Shown here piece by piece: positions 44,866 to 56,332 of a stretch of 64,000 nt of DNA; position 1 is the stretch's first letter; every line of letters starts with the position of its first letter. The notes under the pieces were generated by a model. It made no database searches. It saw only the letters and a list, made by a program, of their open reading frames with translations, and was not told where the DNA came from. The position numbers were made by a program, and so were the translations under genes. Source of the stretch: Mrakia gelida (taxonomy: Eukaryota > Basidiomycota > Tremellomycetes > Cystofilobasidiales > Mrakiaceae); NCBI GenBank assembly GCA_024345305.1, contig BRON01000015.1, forward strand, positions 62,001-126,000. Direction: 5' to 3'.

Positions 44866-45478
44866 TCCTACAGGAGCAAACGAGGGGGGTAAGGTTAGCT
44901 TGTATAGACGAAGCAGAGAGGTGAGAGGGAGGTTGACGCACTTTAGTAATGAATGAGCTCAGCCCGTTTTGGTTTGAGAGCGAAGGAGATAGCACGCGAA
45001 GGGAGGAAGGGAAGGGAGAGAAGGTCGTCCGAGCGGAGAGAGAAGGAAGGGAGCAGAGCGAGAGGTGAGGTGGTCCTGCTGGTGGAGAGAGGAGAGGGGG
45101 GGGGTTATATGGAGAAGAGGACGAGAAGAGAAGAGGGGTGGCGAGGAAAGGGCGGGTGGCCGTAGGGGAGAGGAAGGAGGAGGAGGAGGAGGAGAGTCGA
45201 ACGAACTAAAGCTCAACTTCGCAAGGAGAGGACGCGACTTTTCCGCTCTGGGCTTCTCTCGACTTTTTCGCCCGGAGAAAAACTTCAGCCCTCCAAGATC
45301 GAGCCCATGGTCTGACAGAACGTCTTCCAAATTGTCTCCCAAGGAAAATCCTCCTCCCCTCCCTCTCCTGCCCAAACGATCTCCCCCTCCCTTCCCCGCC
45401 TTCGCGAGCAGACTTTCGAGTGAGCTCGCCTCGCCCTCCCTTCCCTCCCCAACTACGACCCTCCCCATCCTCTCAACC
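44866..45478. other. Divergent promoter region of the J-protein fusion and WKF genes
   Basis: An acceptor (CTGTAG) lies just before the ATG at 44865, so the J-protein gene probably has a non-coding or short first exon further upstream. The region is purine-rich near 45000-45190. No other gene is seen. Confidence 0.4.
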
Positions 45479-46694
45479 ATGTCCACCGCATCCGTGCCCG
45501 CTCCCACCTCCATCCTCAAGAAATCTACCTCTACCACCACCTCCTCCCTGAACCCACCCACCAAACCTCCCACCTCCTCCCAAACCGCGCAAGCTCACCT
45601 CCTCGAATCCCAACTCCCCCTCCCACCAAAGAAGGAACGCAAACCAAAACGACCTAACCTTGACTCCTCCACATCAACTACCGAGGCTTCTAAGCCGAAA
45701 CGAGCCAAGAAGGACGTCGTGGAAGAGCTTCCCGTAGTGGAAGGGAAGAAAGCAGAGAAGAAACGACTGAGAGCTGAAGCTCAAGCGGCTCGTCCTCCCC
45801 TTCCCCCCGTCGTTGATGCGAAGAAGCCGTTGGTTTGGGATCAGGAGAAGAATGGGAGGAACCCGTATGAGGATGAGAGGCTGAGTGAGGCGGCGAAGAA
45901 GGGTGAGTGGGCGAGACTTGTTGAGCTCGAGGTTTGGTCGAGCGAGCTCGAGCTCACCTCTTTTTCCCTTCCCCTTCACCCTCCCTTCGTTTTTGTGTTC
46001 GACTTGGGACGGAACAGCCATCGCCTACTCCCAAACGATTCAGAACCCTTTCCTCAAGTTTCAGAAGGCGAGGCAGAACTTCTTGATTAGGCATATCTGG
46101 AACGAAGATGAGGTGAGCTCGCTCTTCCCTTTCCTCCCCTCCTTCCTTTCCCCCTTTTCCCTTTCCCTCTCGTTCTCTCACTAACTCCCTCCGCCTTGAA
46201 ACTTCGGCCCCACCAGATCCCAGCCAACTACCTCCCCCTCGTCCTCGCTTACCTCAAGACCGTTAAGGGAGGGTCGCGCGACGTACGTCTTGTCTTTCCT
46301 CCCCTTCCCTCGTTCCCTCTCTTCCCCTCGTACCCTCTCTTCTTACCCACCCAACCCCCCTTCTCGTTCGTTGTTCGGAACCACACAGTCCCTCATCGCC
46401 TCAGCTTCCCTCATCCTCAACCCCCTGCCCAAACCTGAACCGACTCCAGCCGCCGTCCTTCCCACCGACGCTCCTGCCGACGCCGACGCGGAGCCGACCG
46501 CTGAATCCGCCGTCGAGGAGAAGGAGGAGACGGAGGAGGAGAAGGAGGTGAAGCGGTCGAGGGCGAAGGCGCTGTTGGAGATCTTGGGGGAGAGCGTGGG
46601 TGGGGAGGAGAAGGAGAAGAAGAGTAAGAAGAGCAAGAAGGTTGAGGAGGTTGTGGAGGAGAAGGTTGAGGTTGAGGGAGAGGATGAGGAGTAG
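45479..46694 (+). CDS. WKF-motif (DUF2373-like) basic protein
   Basis: Four exons join in phase: 45479-45902, 46018-46112, 46217-46282 and 46389-46694 (296 codons, TAG). The N-terminal half is basic and Lys-rich (PPKKERKPKRPNL; KAEKKRLRAEAQAARPP), as in nucleolar proteins. The central exons give a compact motif (AIAYSQTIQNPFLKFQKARQ, then RHIWNEDE and IPANYLPLVLAYLKTVKGGS). This resembles the WKF domain of human C7orf50 and fungal relatives, with LKF in place of WKF. The C-terminus is Glu/Lys-rich. Relatives are linked to ribosome biogenesis; that role is inferred by similarity only. The exon 1 donor follows an AAG-AAG run, and frame checks hold throughout. Confidence 0.75.
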
Positions 46695-47360
46695 ACATTT
46701 GGGTGTGAGAAGGGGATGTGATGGTTGTGCTGAGTGAGTTGGCGGGTGGGATGAAAGAGAGGGTGAGAGTGAGGGACGCGTCGAGGAGGAGGAGCGGCTC
46801 GAGAAAGAGAGGGAGAGGGTTTTGAGACGGTTGCGAGAGAGAGATTCGAGATGCCTGAGTGTCCTTAGCGACAGGGATAGAGGCGAGACGAGAGAGATGG
46901 CTTGATTGAAGAATGCAGGCTCAGTCGAATGCGAGCGCCAGGAGCGCGACGCGTCGAGACGAAACGAAACGAGCTCCTCGCCTCGCTCGATAGTCTCCCT
47001 TTGAGGTGACGAGTCCTACTCAGGCATAGAAATCAGATGCAATTGATAACGACGAACCGAATACAGACAGACAAACAAACAACGAAATAAAGAAAGAGCG
47101 AGGCGACGTGAGGTGAGGTGTGAGGTGAACAAAAACAACGAGGGAGTGGAGGGATGGTGATGGCAATGGCGAGAGAGCGGGTGTGGACGATACAAGGAGG
47201 GAAAATGCGAGAATATGCAAGTATAACAAGAGGCGCGTCGTGCATGTATGCCAGGTTGGAGTGAAGTGAAGTGAAGTGAAAGAAGTGAAGGAGTGTAAAA
47301 ACTGAGGAAGAAATGGAACGCGACGAGAGAAGCTGTCTCGCGGAAAGTGAAGACCCGAAT
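46695..47360. other. Spacer with a GAAGT microsatellite
   Basis: Convergent 3' flanks. A short GAAGT-type pentanucleotide run sits at about 47260-47290, and an ACGCGT palindrome near 46950. No gene seen. Confidence 0.45.
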
Positions 47361-49088
47361 CTAGTAAGGCTTGACGTAGACCTGGTTAGTCCAGCTGGTG
47401 GTCGAGGAGATGGAGGTGAAGGAGGTGGAGTGAGGAGGGAGCGAGGAGGTTGGTGCGAATGGCGAGGAGGCGAGAGGGACGGTCTGAAGGTGAGAAGAAA
47501 CGAGGGACGAAGAAAGTCAGTGAGGGAAGCTCGCGTGTAGATATCTCACCTGCCTTCTTCGTAAATCTCGAGAAAGGACGCGGATGGACTCACTTCGGCA
47601 GCGAGCTTTCCACCCAATCGAGCACTTTGTCGCGTCCCAACGGGAGACGCCTTGCTCGCGACCTTCTTCGTCGATGCGACCTTCTTGACGGCTTTGAAGG
47701 ATTGAGGGAGCAAGGGGACCTGAATGATGAAGTCGCAAGTTGTCAGTTGGAGGTCAGAAGAGGACCGTGGCATGGTAGATCTTGATGAATCGCAGAGCTC
47801 ACAGAGACGTCGACCTTCGAGCGTTTGATCTTCACGATCAAGAATCCGGCCGCTGCAGCCTTGCCGTTCTCCCTCCTCTTCCCCTTTCCCTTCCAGCTAG
47901 GGACCGAGAGCTGGATCTGGGGTGGGACGGGAGACTGAGAGAATTTGAAGAGCAGTCGAGCGTCGGCGAGGAGGTCGCGAGAGATCTGGTGAGAGGACTG
48001 GCAAGGACGCGACGAGGTTGAGGTGAGCTCCACTGTTTGGCTCGAGTGCAGACGAGACTTGCTTCCACGAAAGCCGTCTACTCACCGTAGTAGCTTCCTC
48101 GGAGACCGAAAGGGATCTAGGAAGTCCACTCGGAGACGAGAGAGCAGGACTTGGGTACGCGAAGCTCTGAGGACGAGACGGGAGAAGATGAGACGAAGTC
48201 AGCGTCGACGAGGGAGGGGACGAGGTTGGTGCTGCTACTGAGAAGAAGGCTGACCTCATCGAATGGCTTCGAAGAAATCGAAGACTGAGCCTCCCCGAGG
48301 CATCTGTAGGCGGGGTAGAAAGGCTCCGAGGCAGATACGGAGTGTTGGTTGATGGCACCGGACGACGAGGACGAGTTGACGGGCTGGAGTCGAAGGGTGC
48401 GAGAAACAGGATAGGAAAGGTTCGATCAGCTTCGATTCTCAGGTCCATATCGAGGAGCACGTAGTGAATAAGCAAGGACTCACAACAACGTCCATGCCGT
48501 CGAGATCAAGACCCAAACAGGTCGACTGCATCCTCCTCGCTGCCAACCTGAAGTCCCGATCCTCCTCCCACTCGAGCTCCGCCTCTACGACCTCCTCCTC
48601 GTCCGTCCAGCCCGATCTCATGCACTCAGAGCTCGAGTATCCGTAGGAATAAGTGTTGGGGAGAGGGAGAGAGCCGTAGAGGTAGGCGGATGGGGCGGAC
48701 GGAAGAGGAAGACCCTGCCTCAGAAGAGAACGAATGTCGAGGGAGGGGAGGGGAGGTGAGCTCGAGCGGCGGAAAGGCCGATGCTCTACAGCTCTAAGGA
48801 AGCACTTACGAAGATCAAGGCTGCTTCACGGTCGTTTCTGTACTTTCGATTCTTCTTTGAGCACTTGAGATCCTGCGATGAGAGCAAAGGGAACGGAGGA
48901 GGGAGGTTCAATCAGCACCCGTCCTCCCCCTCCTCCTCCTCCCTCCGAGCTCGAACTCGAGCAGCAGAACGACTCACTCTAGCGTATTCGAGACCAGGAG
49001 CTTCTCGAAGGAACGAGGACTGGAGGGTTCGGAGACTACTGGAGGCCTCTGAAAGGTCTTGAGTGGTTCGAGTCAGGTAGGGGAGCAT
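47361..49088 (-). CDS. Unknown eight-exon protein
   Basis: Exons 48978-49088, 48810-48872, 48484-48714, 48255-48383, 48086-48166, 47803-47997, 47594-47719 and 47361-47483 are all phase 0 and give 352 codons with TAG. The N-terminal 37 residues look helical (MLPYLTRTTQDLSEASSSLR). Next come a basic stretch (DLKCSKKNRKYRNDRE) and an acidic helix (DEEEVVEAELEWEEDRDFRL). The C-terminal half is basic (WKGKGKRRENGKAAAAG; FKAVKKVASTKKVASKAS) and ends in a Ser/Thr-rich segment. The basic tail would suit a nuclear protein, but I recognise no domain. The uniform phase 0 of all seven introns is unusual for this window. Confidence 0.65.
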
Positions 49089-50390
49089 TCTGAAGGCTGA
49101 GGGAAGGAAGGGAGGAGGAGGGAGGGGAGGGTGGATTCGGAGGAGTTTGGGCTCTTGTAGAATGAGGGGGAAGGGAGCGGACGAGATGGTATTGATTCAG
49201 GGGATTATAAGATAAGGTGCTGCGCAGTGTAGTGATAAGAGTGATTCAAGAAAGTATGCAAGAAAGGAGGGGATGGTGGTTGAAGGCGAGGAGGGAGGAC
49301 GGCAAGCCTCTCCTTTGAGGGCAGCTCGGAGTCGGTTCTCTGCTGCTTCCTCTCCCTCACAGGTCAGTGAGTGGTGCATCGGTTCTCGTATACCACAGAG
49401 GGCTGTGTGCCCCCGATGCTCGAGGTGCCCAAAATTGTCTCAATATATAGAAACGTCCGTTATCTGGGTCGAAGCTTCGGGGCTTCCCTCCCTTCCTGAC
49501 CTGCTCTTCTCGCTCTCTGCAATCCTCTAGAGGGTTTCGACAGCACAGATAGCTACTATGGAGCCTGGGGAGTGCAATTCACCTTCGGAAGTGAGTCTAG
49601 GATTTCTGTATGCAACGACACGCACGGAAAGAGGCTCGAAGGCCCGACCGAAGACGGACGCGTCGCAGCTTCCCTCGAAGATCCCTCAGCTCATTCTAGA
49701 GGACTTGAGCCTTTCCCAGAGGTGTTCACGTCATTATGAGCTTATCTGAAAATCAGGCCTATACTGCTCTGATCGGTAACAGGGATTAAGGGAACTGGGA
49801 AGGACAGCGTCGTCTAGACGACGCTGTTCGGTCGTGAAGCGACTCTTCCAGGCCTGAGCGACGAGCATCATCTCGAGGCAATGTTCCGAGATCATTGGAC
49901 GAGCTGGGCTCTGGAGTCGTAGATTTGAATACGAGTGAAGAACGAGAGAGCGTGTAAGGTGAGAGTTGACTCGAAGCGCGTCGCGGCGTCGTTTGTCTCG
50001 TGAAGCCAGCAGTTCTCGCTCCGTTCTCGTAGCAGTTTGCGTTCTTTGAGCTGCCTGTTAACCTAGCAGATGTTTGATAATCAAGTGCGCGGACGAAAGA
50101 CAAAACAACCCAAACTAATCGACTCGACAGCGTCCGCCTAGACGAGTCCCAACCGCTTCCCTCCCCACCCAGCGTCTCCTTTCCTCCCCGCACGAACGCT
50201 CCGCCCGATTTTGGACTTTGGGATCGAAAAGAGGGGGATATCGTCAGCCTCGACTCGAGATAAGGGAGGGAACGAAACAAGAAGGAAGAGCGAACGGACC
50301 GAGTGTGATCAACCGACGAAAACCCGACGCGTCCCTCTTCCTCCTTTTCGACCGCTTCTCCCTCGACGAGATCCCTCTTCGATGCTCCTC
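49089..50390. other. Intergenic region, no gene supported
   Basis: Upstream side of the eight-exon gene and downstream side of F-box paralog F. A long open stretch on the minus strand (to about 49786) shows no domain and lacks splice support. It may be downstream exons or UTR of paralog F. Confidence 0.35.
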
Positions 50391-52627
50391 CTACGTCCGA
50401 CTCGGTCTTGGTACCTTCGGGAAAAACCTGTCCAGGTACAACGCAGGGGTAAAATCCGGTTCGAGCTCGAACAGGGGCGTCTTCTCGAAACCCTCCATCC
50501 ACCAAGGCAGTCTCGTTCCGTCGTCCTCTCCCTCCCACTCTCTCGCTCCCGACCTCTCGCCGCCACCACAACTACACCACCCCACTCCATCTACTCCAGT
50601 CGCAGCCCCATTCCCGAACCACGGTTCCGCCCAGACCGTCCAATCTTGATCTCCTCGAATTGTCCACTTGAACTGGGCTGTTCGCGAAGGGGAGCCGAAG
50701 TCCTTCGCTTCGAGACGAACATCTTGCTGAACGGTCGTGAGCCTAGGAAAAGCCTGACCCAGTCGGACGACGTCGCTAGCGATACGAGGGACGGTTTCCT
50801 GCTTCCAGAGCGCGATGGGTCCTCCTGCGAAGTTCAACGCGTCGGCGATGTCTTGGTCGCGAGAGTTGATGATGAGTCCGTCGGAGGTGGAGAAGGGGGA
50901 GGGATGGTGTTGGCAAGTTGAGGAGGGAAGGATGAGGTCTCGGTGAGGTAGGAGGTGGGGAGGAGCCAGGATTGGAAGGGTGAGCTCTAAGAGAGAGGGA
51001 AAGAGGAGGGAAGGCGAGGAGGGGAGTTGAAGTCGACCGAGCTGCAGGGAGAGGGAGGAAGACAGAGCTCGAGGCGAGCAGGGATGAGCTTTTCAGAAGA
51101 GGGATAGCCGATTGACGTAGAAAGTGAGAGCGCGAGGACTGACGTCTGATCGCTTAAAAACTTGCCGCTCAGCTTCAACACCTCGAGGTCAACGAAATGA
51201 CTCCCAATCCCCACTAGGGTTTCCTCGAGGGAGATCGGGTACGGCCAGCCTTCCTGATGCACATCAAGCTCAAGTTCTACCAGCTGACGTCGACCTTCCT
51301 TCCCCGGTGTCGTGAACCTGAGCGCGAATGACATCTGGTCGAGAGTCGTCCACGCCTCCTCCCTCGGATGGACGACGCACTCGAAGCCAGGGATCCGGGA
51401 GAGGAGAGACCATAGGAGCTCTTTGGTTGTCCGTCGACGATCATCAGAGAAGATGATACGACGTGTTTTGATGGTCGTGAGTTGGGGATGGGAGGCGGCG
51501 AGGAGGAGGAGGGTGTCGGAGGGGAAGTGATTGAGGTGCGTGTTGGGGTTGTCCGGGCCATCGGTGAGAAGGATTTTGAGGGTCTGGAGACCTTGGATGG
51601 GGTTCCGAGCGAGATCGACGAGGTCCGAAGATAGATCATCGAAGTAGACGCGGCTGTCGTGGACGTGGATTCCGAGGGCGACGAGAGCCTGGAGGACGGG
51701 AGCCAACGACGCGTTTGAACCGAATCGATCCGGGCGGTCGGTGGAGACGAAGCCGGGATTCGAACGACGATCCAGGCTGGGGATGAGGAGGGGTCGATCC
51801 GATGGTCGTGGAGGGAGGGGAAGGGTAGGATGGGTGATCCAGTCGGGTCTGAGGGTTGGGACGTCGAAGGTCTCGAGAGTTGGATGGAGAAGGGCGGCTC
51901 GGAAGATGGGAGGGACGTAATGATAGTAACCTCGAGGTTTGTCGATGTACCGTCTACGAGGAGATCTGTCCAGAGGCGAGTTGGACTCGAGGATGAGGAA
52001 GGTTTCCAGGTTAAAGGCGAAGTGTCGGAGGAGAGGGAGGGATTGGAAGGTGAGCTCGAGGTTGTCTGCTTGGATCCGAAGCTCGTCCTTCGTAGGGCTT
52101 TTTGATAGAACGCGAGAGAGATGACCTCCAGCGACCTTTTCGGTTAGATCAAACATACGAATGGAACGATCAAACATACGAATGGAACCAGGTCAGCGTT
52201 TAGGAGGGAACGGAAGGAAGGGGAGACGAGAAGGACCAACTGAACGAAAGGAGTGAGATGCAAGAAGCCAGCGAAGTGGTTGTAGCCAGGAAGATTCCAT
52301 CTCGGGTGCCCATGCATGACAACCCGAGAAAAGAGGTGAGGTCGAACGATCTGGAAGGAAAGGAGGTGGGAGCGAGGTGATGAGCTTCGACGGAAGACAA
52401 GGACCTTCGTCCGTCTTCTAGGACCGCTTCTCGCCACTCTGGTACTTCCTCGAGGCGGCGAAACGTACCTGAGAGAAACCCTTGGAGGTGAGATGAATCG
52501 ATGGGTAGCATTTTGGATCGCAGAGCTTGAAGATGTCGTCCAGGATTTCGACTGGGAGTTGAGGCTGAGAGGTTTGGACGAAGCGTCCGTGGGTCGAGCT
52601 GGCTGATGAGAGCGAGGAGGGTTCCAT
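50391..52627 (-). CDS. F-box/LRR-like paralog F (second subfamily)
   Basis: The first exon, 52469-52627, encodes 53 residues with an F-box-like segment (PQLPVEILDDIFKLCDPKCY ... LTSKGFSQ). Next come 52237-52350 (phase 0; IVRPHLFSRVVMHGHPRWN) and a long leucine-patterned exon, about 51144-52135. A last exon runs from about 51045 to 50391. It ends in DFTPALYLDRFF, which matches paralog G (DFTPRFTLDRFL). The strong donor GTCAGT at 51143 gives a phase that does not suit the last exon; the weaker GTCCTC a few bases on would restore it. In the intron before the long exon, a 21-bp unit is tandemly duplicated between branch motif and acceptor. Start and F-box are confident; full-length function is uncertain. 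It is divergently paired with G, and both first exons encode exactly 53 residues. Confidence 0.55.
52147..52188. repeat. 21-bp perfect tandem duplication in an intron of paralog F
   Basis: The unit GATCAAACATACGAATGGAAC occurs twice without mismatch (52147-52167, 52168-52188). It lies between the CTGAC branch motif and the acceptor AAAAG of paralog F and so lengthens that interval by 21 nt. Confidence 0.85.
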
Positions 52628-53223
52628 GGCTGCAAAAAGGGTCAACGACAGGTCAGATTTCGTCTCGGGTGTGATGTGAAGGTTGGAAGGAGGGAAGAGA
52701 CGAACCTGAGTCGAGGAGAGGAGGATGGAAGTCGGCAGGAGGAAGAGAGTGAGCTCGCTCGATCCGGAGATGACCTTTCCCTCGCGATTTGCCTCCATTT
52801 CTTGAGCTTGATTTTGACGATTCTTTTCAGGCTCTCGTTGAAAGCATGAACTTTCCCATCCTCTGAGATGATCAAAGAAAATGCGGTCAAGAAAGGAGCT
52901 CAAAGGCAGGGTTCCGCTTTCTCCTTCGCCTTCTTGTCTTCCCCTCAACTCCATCTCCTCTCCTGCAGCTTTTTCTGGGTCCTTCGTCTCGACTGCCCTC
53001 GTCTTAGATCCACACCTTGGATAGGTGAGTCTCTACTGAACTCTCAGTGTCTTATCTTGTCGTCGAGAAGGGCGAAGGAAGAAGTCAGGGAGGAAGAAGC
53101 TCAACATTCCTCCGACTCCTTCCTTCTCCCTGTCCAACTCTTCTCCTGGATTCGTGTATGCCCTCAAGCGTAGCTGACCTTGCTTCTGCCTACTCTTATT
53201 GCATCCTCACTTGCGACAGACCC

Positions 53224-55720
53224 ATGTCTCAACCAACCTCGACCCCAGCAGCCAGCGTCATCGTCGACTCTTCGCGAGTTCGATTCGCATCTCTTCCCCT
53301 CGAGATCATCACCCTCATCTTCGAGCTCTGCCCGAGAGCAAGCTTGCAATCGCTCAGCAAGGTCTGCTGGAGCTTTGTCGACGTGAGTCCCAAAGGAGTG
53401 GGGGAACAAACGATCAAGGGAGGAGCGAAAGATCGAATTAAGCTGACCATCTCCATCTCCTTCTTTCCCTTCAGAGCGTCCGTCCGATTCTCTTCCGAGA
53501 GATCAGCTTGACGTCGCTTCGAGGTGTCTAGAACCTTTTGAGGATAAGCCAGAGGGAGGAGCTAGCCAGTCTTGTCCGGTCCGTCGACCTTCCTCCTGCT
53601 GTGAGTGTGCTGAACTCGCTCGACCTGAGGCCTTGACATTTCCTTTCCCTTCTTCGCTTTTCCAACAGCTTCCTCGTGGTCGAGAGCCGTCTTTGGTACA
53701 AGGCAGGGCCTGGATCGACGGACATCTTTTCGACATCGATCTCTCTCTTCAGGAACCTCCGAACTCTTACCTACACCAGCCAACAGCTTTCGCCGACCCT
53801 TCAGCACGCGATCCTCGCCCACCCTTCCCTCCGACAACTGGTCTTCAAGCCCGCCTTACTGGGTCGAGCGGGTCAGAGGTTCCAATCGGTGCAGCTGAGG
53901 ATTCGTGAACACCCCATCGTCGTTCCGGAAATCGTCTTCAGAGGTCACGGCGAAGACCCCATCTCTTTCTTCAATCTCCTCCTCCATTATCGTCGCACCT
54001 TCAACATCCAAGTCAAGACTCTCGAGCTCCACAACCTCACGGACTCAGCAAACAAGCCCTTCGACTTCTCCCCTCCATCGATTCCCTCGGCTTCTCCACT
54101 CTCATCCTCATGCTGTCCGAGGACCTTCGCCCCTTCCCTCCCCTCTTCCAAGACGGCGATTGGATCCGCCGCCTTCTCGTCGGCCAACCCACCATCGAGA
54201 TCCTCTCCTTCGAAACCGAGTCCCATCTCCCTCAGCAGGTCTGCTTCCCGTGGAGGGGCCTCGCGCTCGTTCAAGGACTCGGTCGCGTCGTCGCTCCATC
54301 CCTCCAGGAATGGTTCGACTCTGCTCGACTGCACGACTTAAAGATCCGGATTCGTCGTCCGAGTGACGGAATTGTCGAGATCGTCGGACTAGAGATTTGG
54401 GCAGATTCGGAGATCTAAGGAAAGTCGACGAAGTTTGGAACGGATCACCTCAAGGCTCTCGTCCAGTTTCTTCCAGGCTTGGAGACTCTGAAGATCCACG
54501 GGGACTTTGTTGCGACTGGAACAGTGAGTGAACCAACTGCTTTCCATTTACCGAAGCTTGATCTTGAAACTGAACTGATTGTTTCCCTTTCTTTGACAGC
54601 CTCGAGACTTCGTCGCCGCTCTTTCCCTCTTCCCCGCCTTCGTCACGTCCACCTCCCCTTCGCCTACTTCCCCGAACCCTCTCTCATCTGCTATCATGTC
54701 TCCGACAACCTCGCCGATGAACTCTCGCACGTTTCGTATCGATTCAAGGAGAAGGAGGAGTTATCGGACGTCGAGGAGGAGGACGAGGAGGACGCGCCGC
54801 TCGAGAACCCGGAGGAGGAGGAACCGGAGTGGTTGGAATGGCTCGACGAGGAAGGATTCAACAACGCTATCGACGAGCCGGTGCCGTCGATGTCGTCTTT
54901 GGAAGAGGATTCGGAGGACGAGGAGATGGACCGACGCGTCGACGAGGAATTACTCGATCGTCTTCGTTCGACTGGACTTTACTCTCTCCGACGTGGCCCT
55001 TCGGGCTTCATGGAACCCATCAAGGACGCCTTCCTCCATCTCGCTGGTCAGCTACCCTTCCTCGAAACCATCATCTTGGACGTCTCGATTGGGGAGCAAC
55101 AGACAGGTCGTCGACTCGACTGGAGCGTCGCGCGGTTGTCGAGCAGGAACGTCCTTTCCAACAATCAATCCACTCCCGAAATCAGCATCGTTTGACCTCG
55201 AGCTACCTCTCTGCCTCTGTCGCTGGACTGGGGTTGATACGATGGAGCTTCGCCAATACCTCGAAACCCTTCCTCCCCTCTTCGCTCGTCCCTCCGACTT
55301 CACTCCCAGGTTCACGTTGGATCGATTCCTCGTTTGTCGCTGAGATGCTCGAGGCTGTGATGACTCGTGTGAGTACTGTCTGCTTCTCGGTCCGCATGTC
55401 GAAACTGGCTGACGGCTCTTCGTTCTTGTTTTCAGCCGTCGTCGTTCGAGGTGAGATCCGAGTCGAGCTTCTCTTCTTCGTCCGTCTTTACGACGAAATC
55501 TGATCTTTCTTCGTCTCTTCATTTGCACAGCTCGAGTCTTTCTGCCGTCATCCGACCTCGTCGTTGCTCTCGCTGATGGACGACGAAGTGAGCTTGGGTC
55601 TTCGCTTGCTCGACGCGTCGTTCCCCTCTTATCCTCACGCTGACTTGTGGCTCTTTCTCTCATTTTTCTCAGGTGCAGGCTGTACGAGACGTCGGATAAC
55701 TGGGGTCTTGTATTAGACGG
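53224..55720 (+). pseudogene. F-box/LRR-like paralog G with several disabling lesions
   Basis: Exon 1 (53224-53382, 53 codons) is intact: LPLEIITLIFELCPRASLQSL with a typical GTGAGT donor. Exon 2 (53475-53599) is interrupted by TAG at 53529-53531 within family sequence (SVRPILFREISLTSLRGV | NLLRISQREELASLVRSVD). The long exon changes frame near 54060-54075: HNLTDSANKP is in one frame and LRLLPSIDSLGFSTLI in another. A TAA at 54416-54418 splits EIWADSE from LVQFLPGLETLKI. A further frame change occurs near 55160 before DFTPRFTLDRFL. Downstream, an exon at 55531-55587 (LESFCRHPTSSLLSLMDDE) and its successor at 55673 (VQAVRDVG then TAA) resemble the C-terminal module of A-D. With four or more lesions the copy is almost surely non-functional as a full-length protein. 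Confidence 0.6.
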
Positions 55721-56332
55721 TGGGTGGAGTGGTCGGAGGCGAATCGTCGCGTCGAGTCGACTTCTCTCTTCGCGCCGTCCAAAGGTTCGTTCCTTTCTGC
55801 TCTTCTTCTTCCTCGACCCATGCGGGTACCCGTAAATCCAAATCCACGCTGACCGCCGCCTTCTCTCGCAGATGCATGTAGTTCCAACCCGTGTCGCCCG
55901 TCTTCTCAAATTGAAAGAAGCTCTGACTCGCTCAACTGGCTGATCATACCTCCATCGATCGGTTTCGAAAATCTTCTTGCTTGGCTAAAGTGAGTTCAGC
56001 TCCTCATCTATCTTCACTCTTTGACGCCTTCCCTCCCGTCCCGTCGTTCGTCGCTGACTCGCGTCTTTCTCGTTCGATCGAAACAGGTTTTCTCGACGAC
56101 ATCTCACCTCGAGTCACAAGAACCCCCCAAACTCTTCTCGTGACGTCTCCCCAGCCCGTCTGGAAGCGAATCTTCGTTCTAGGTTCGTGAAGGAAACGCT
56201 GCGGCTCAGGGGGCAAGGCACGAGCCGATCTGATCTCCTTTTTCTTTCCCTCCCTTCCCAACCTTTTCAGTTCACCATCAACCACCATCATCCACCCCCA
56301 CTTACTCACCCACAATCCCTCGCTCGCCAACG
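55721..56332. other. Spacer with relic short exons
   Basis: Intron-like modules (GTGAGT, CTGAC, CAG) continue after paralog G. One short frame (MHVVPTRVARLLKLKEALTR, about 55871-55944) is bounded by a CAG acceptor and a TGA. It may be a terminal exon relic of G. No independent gene is supported. Confidence 0.35.
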
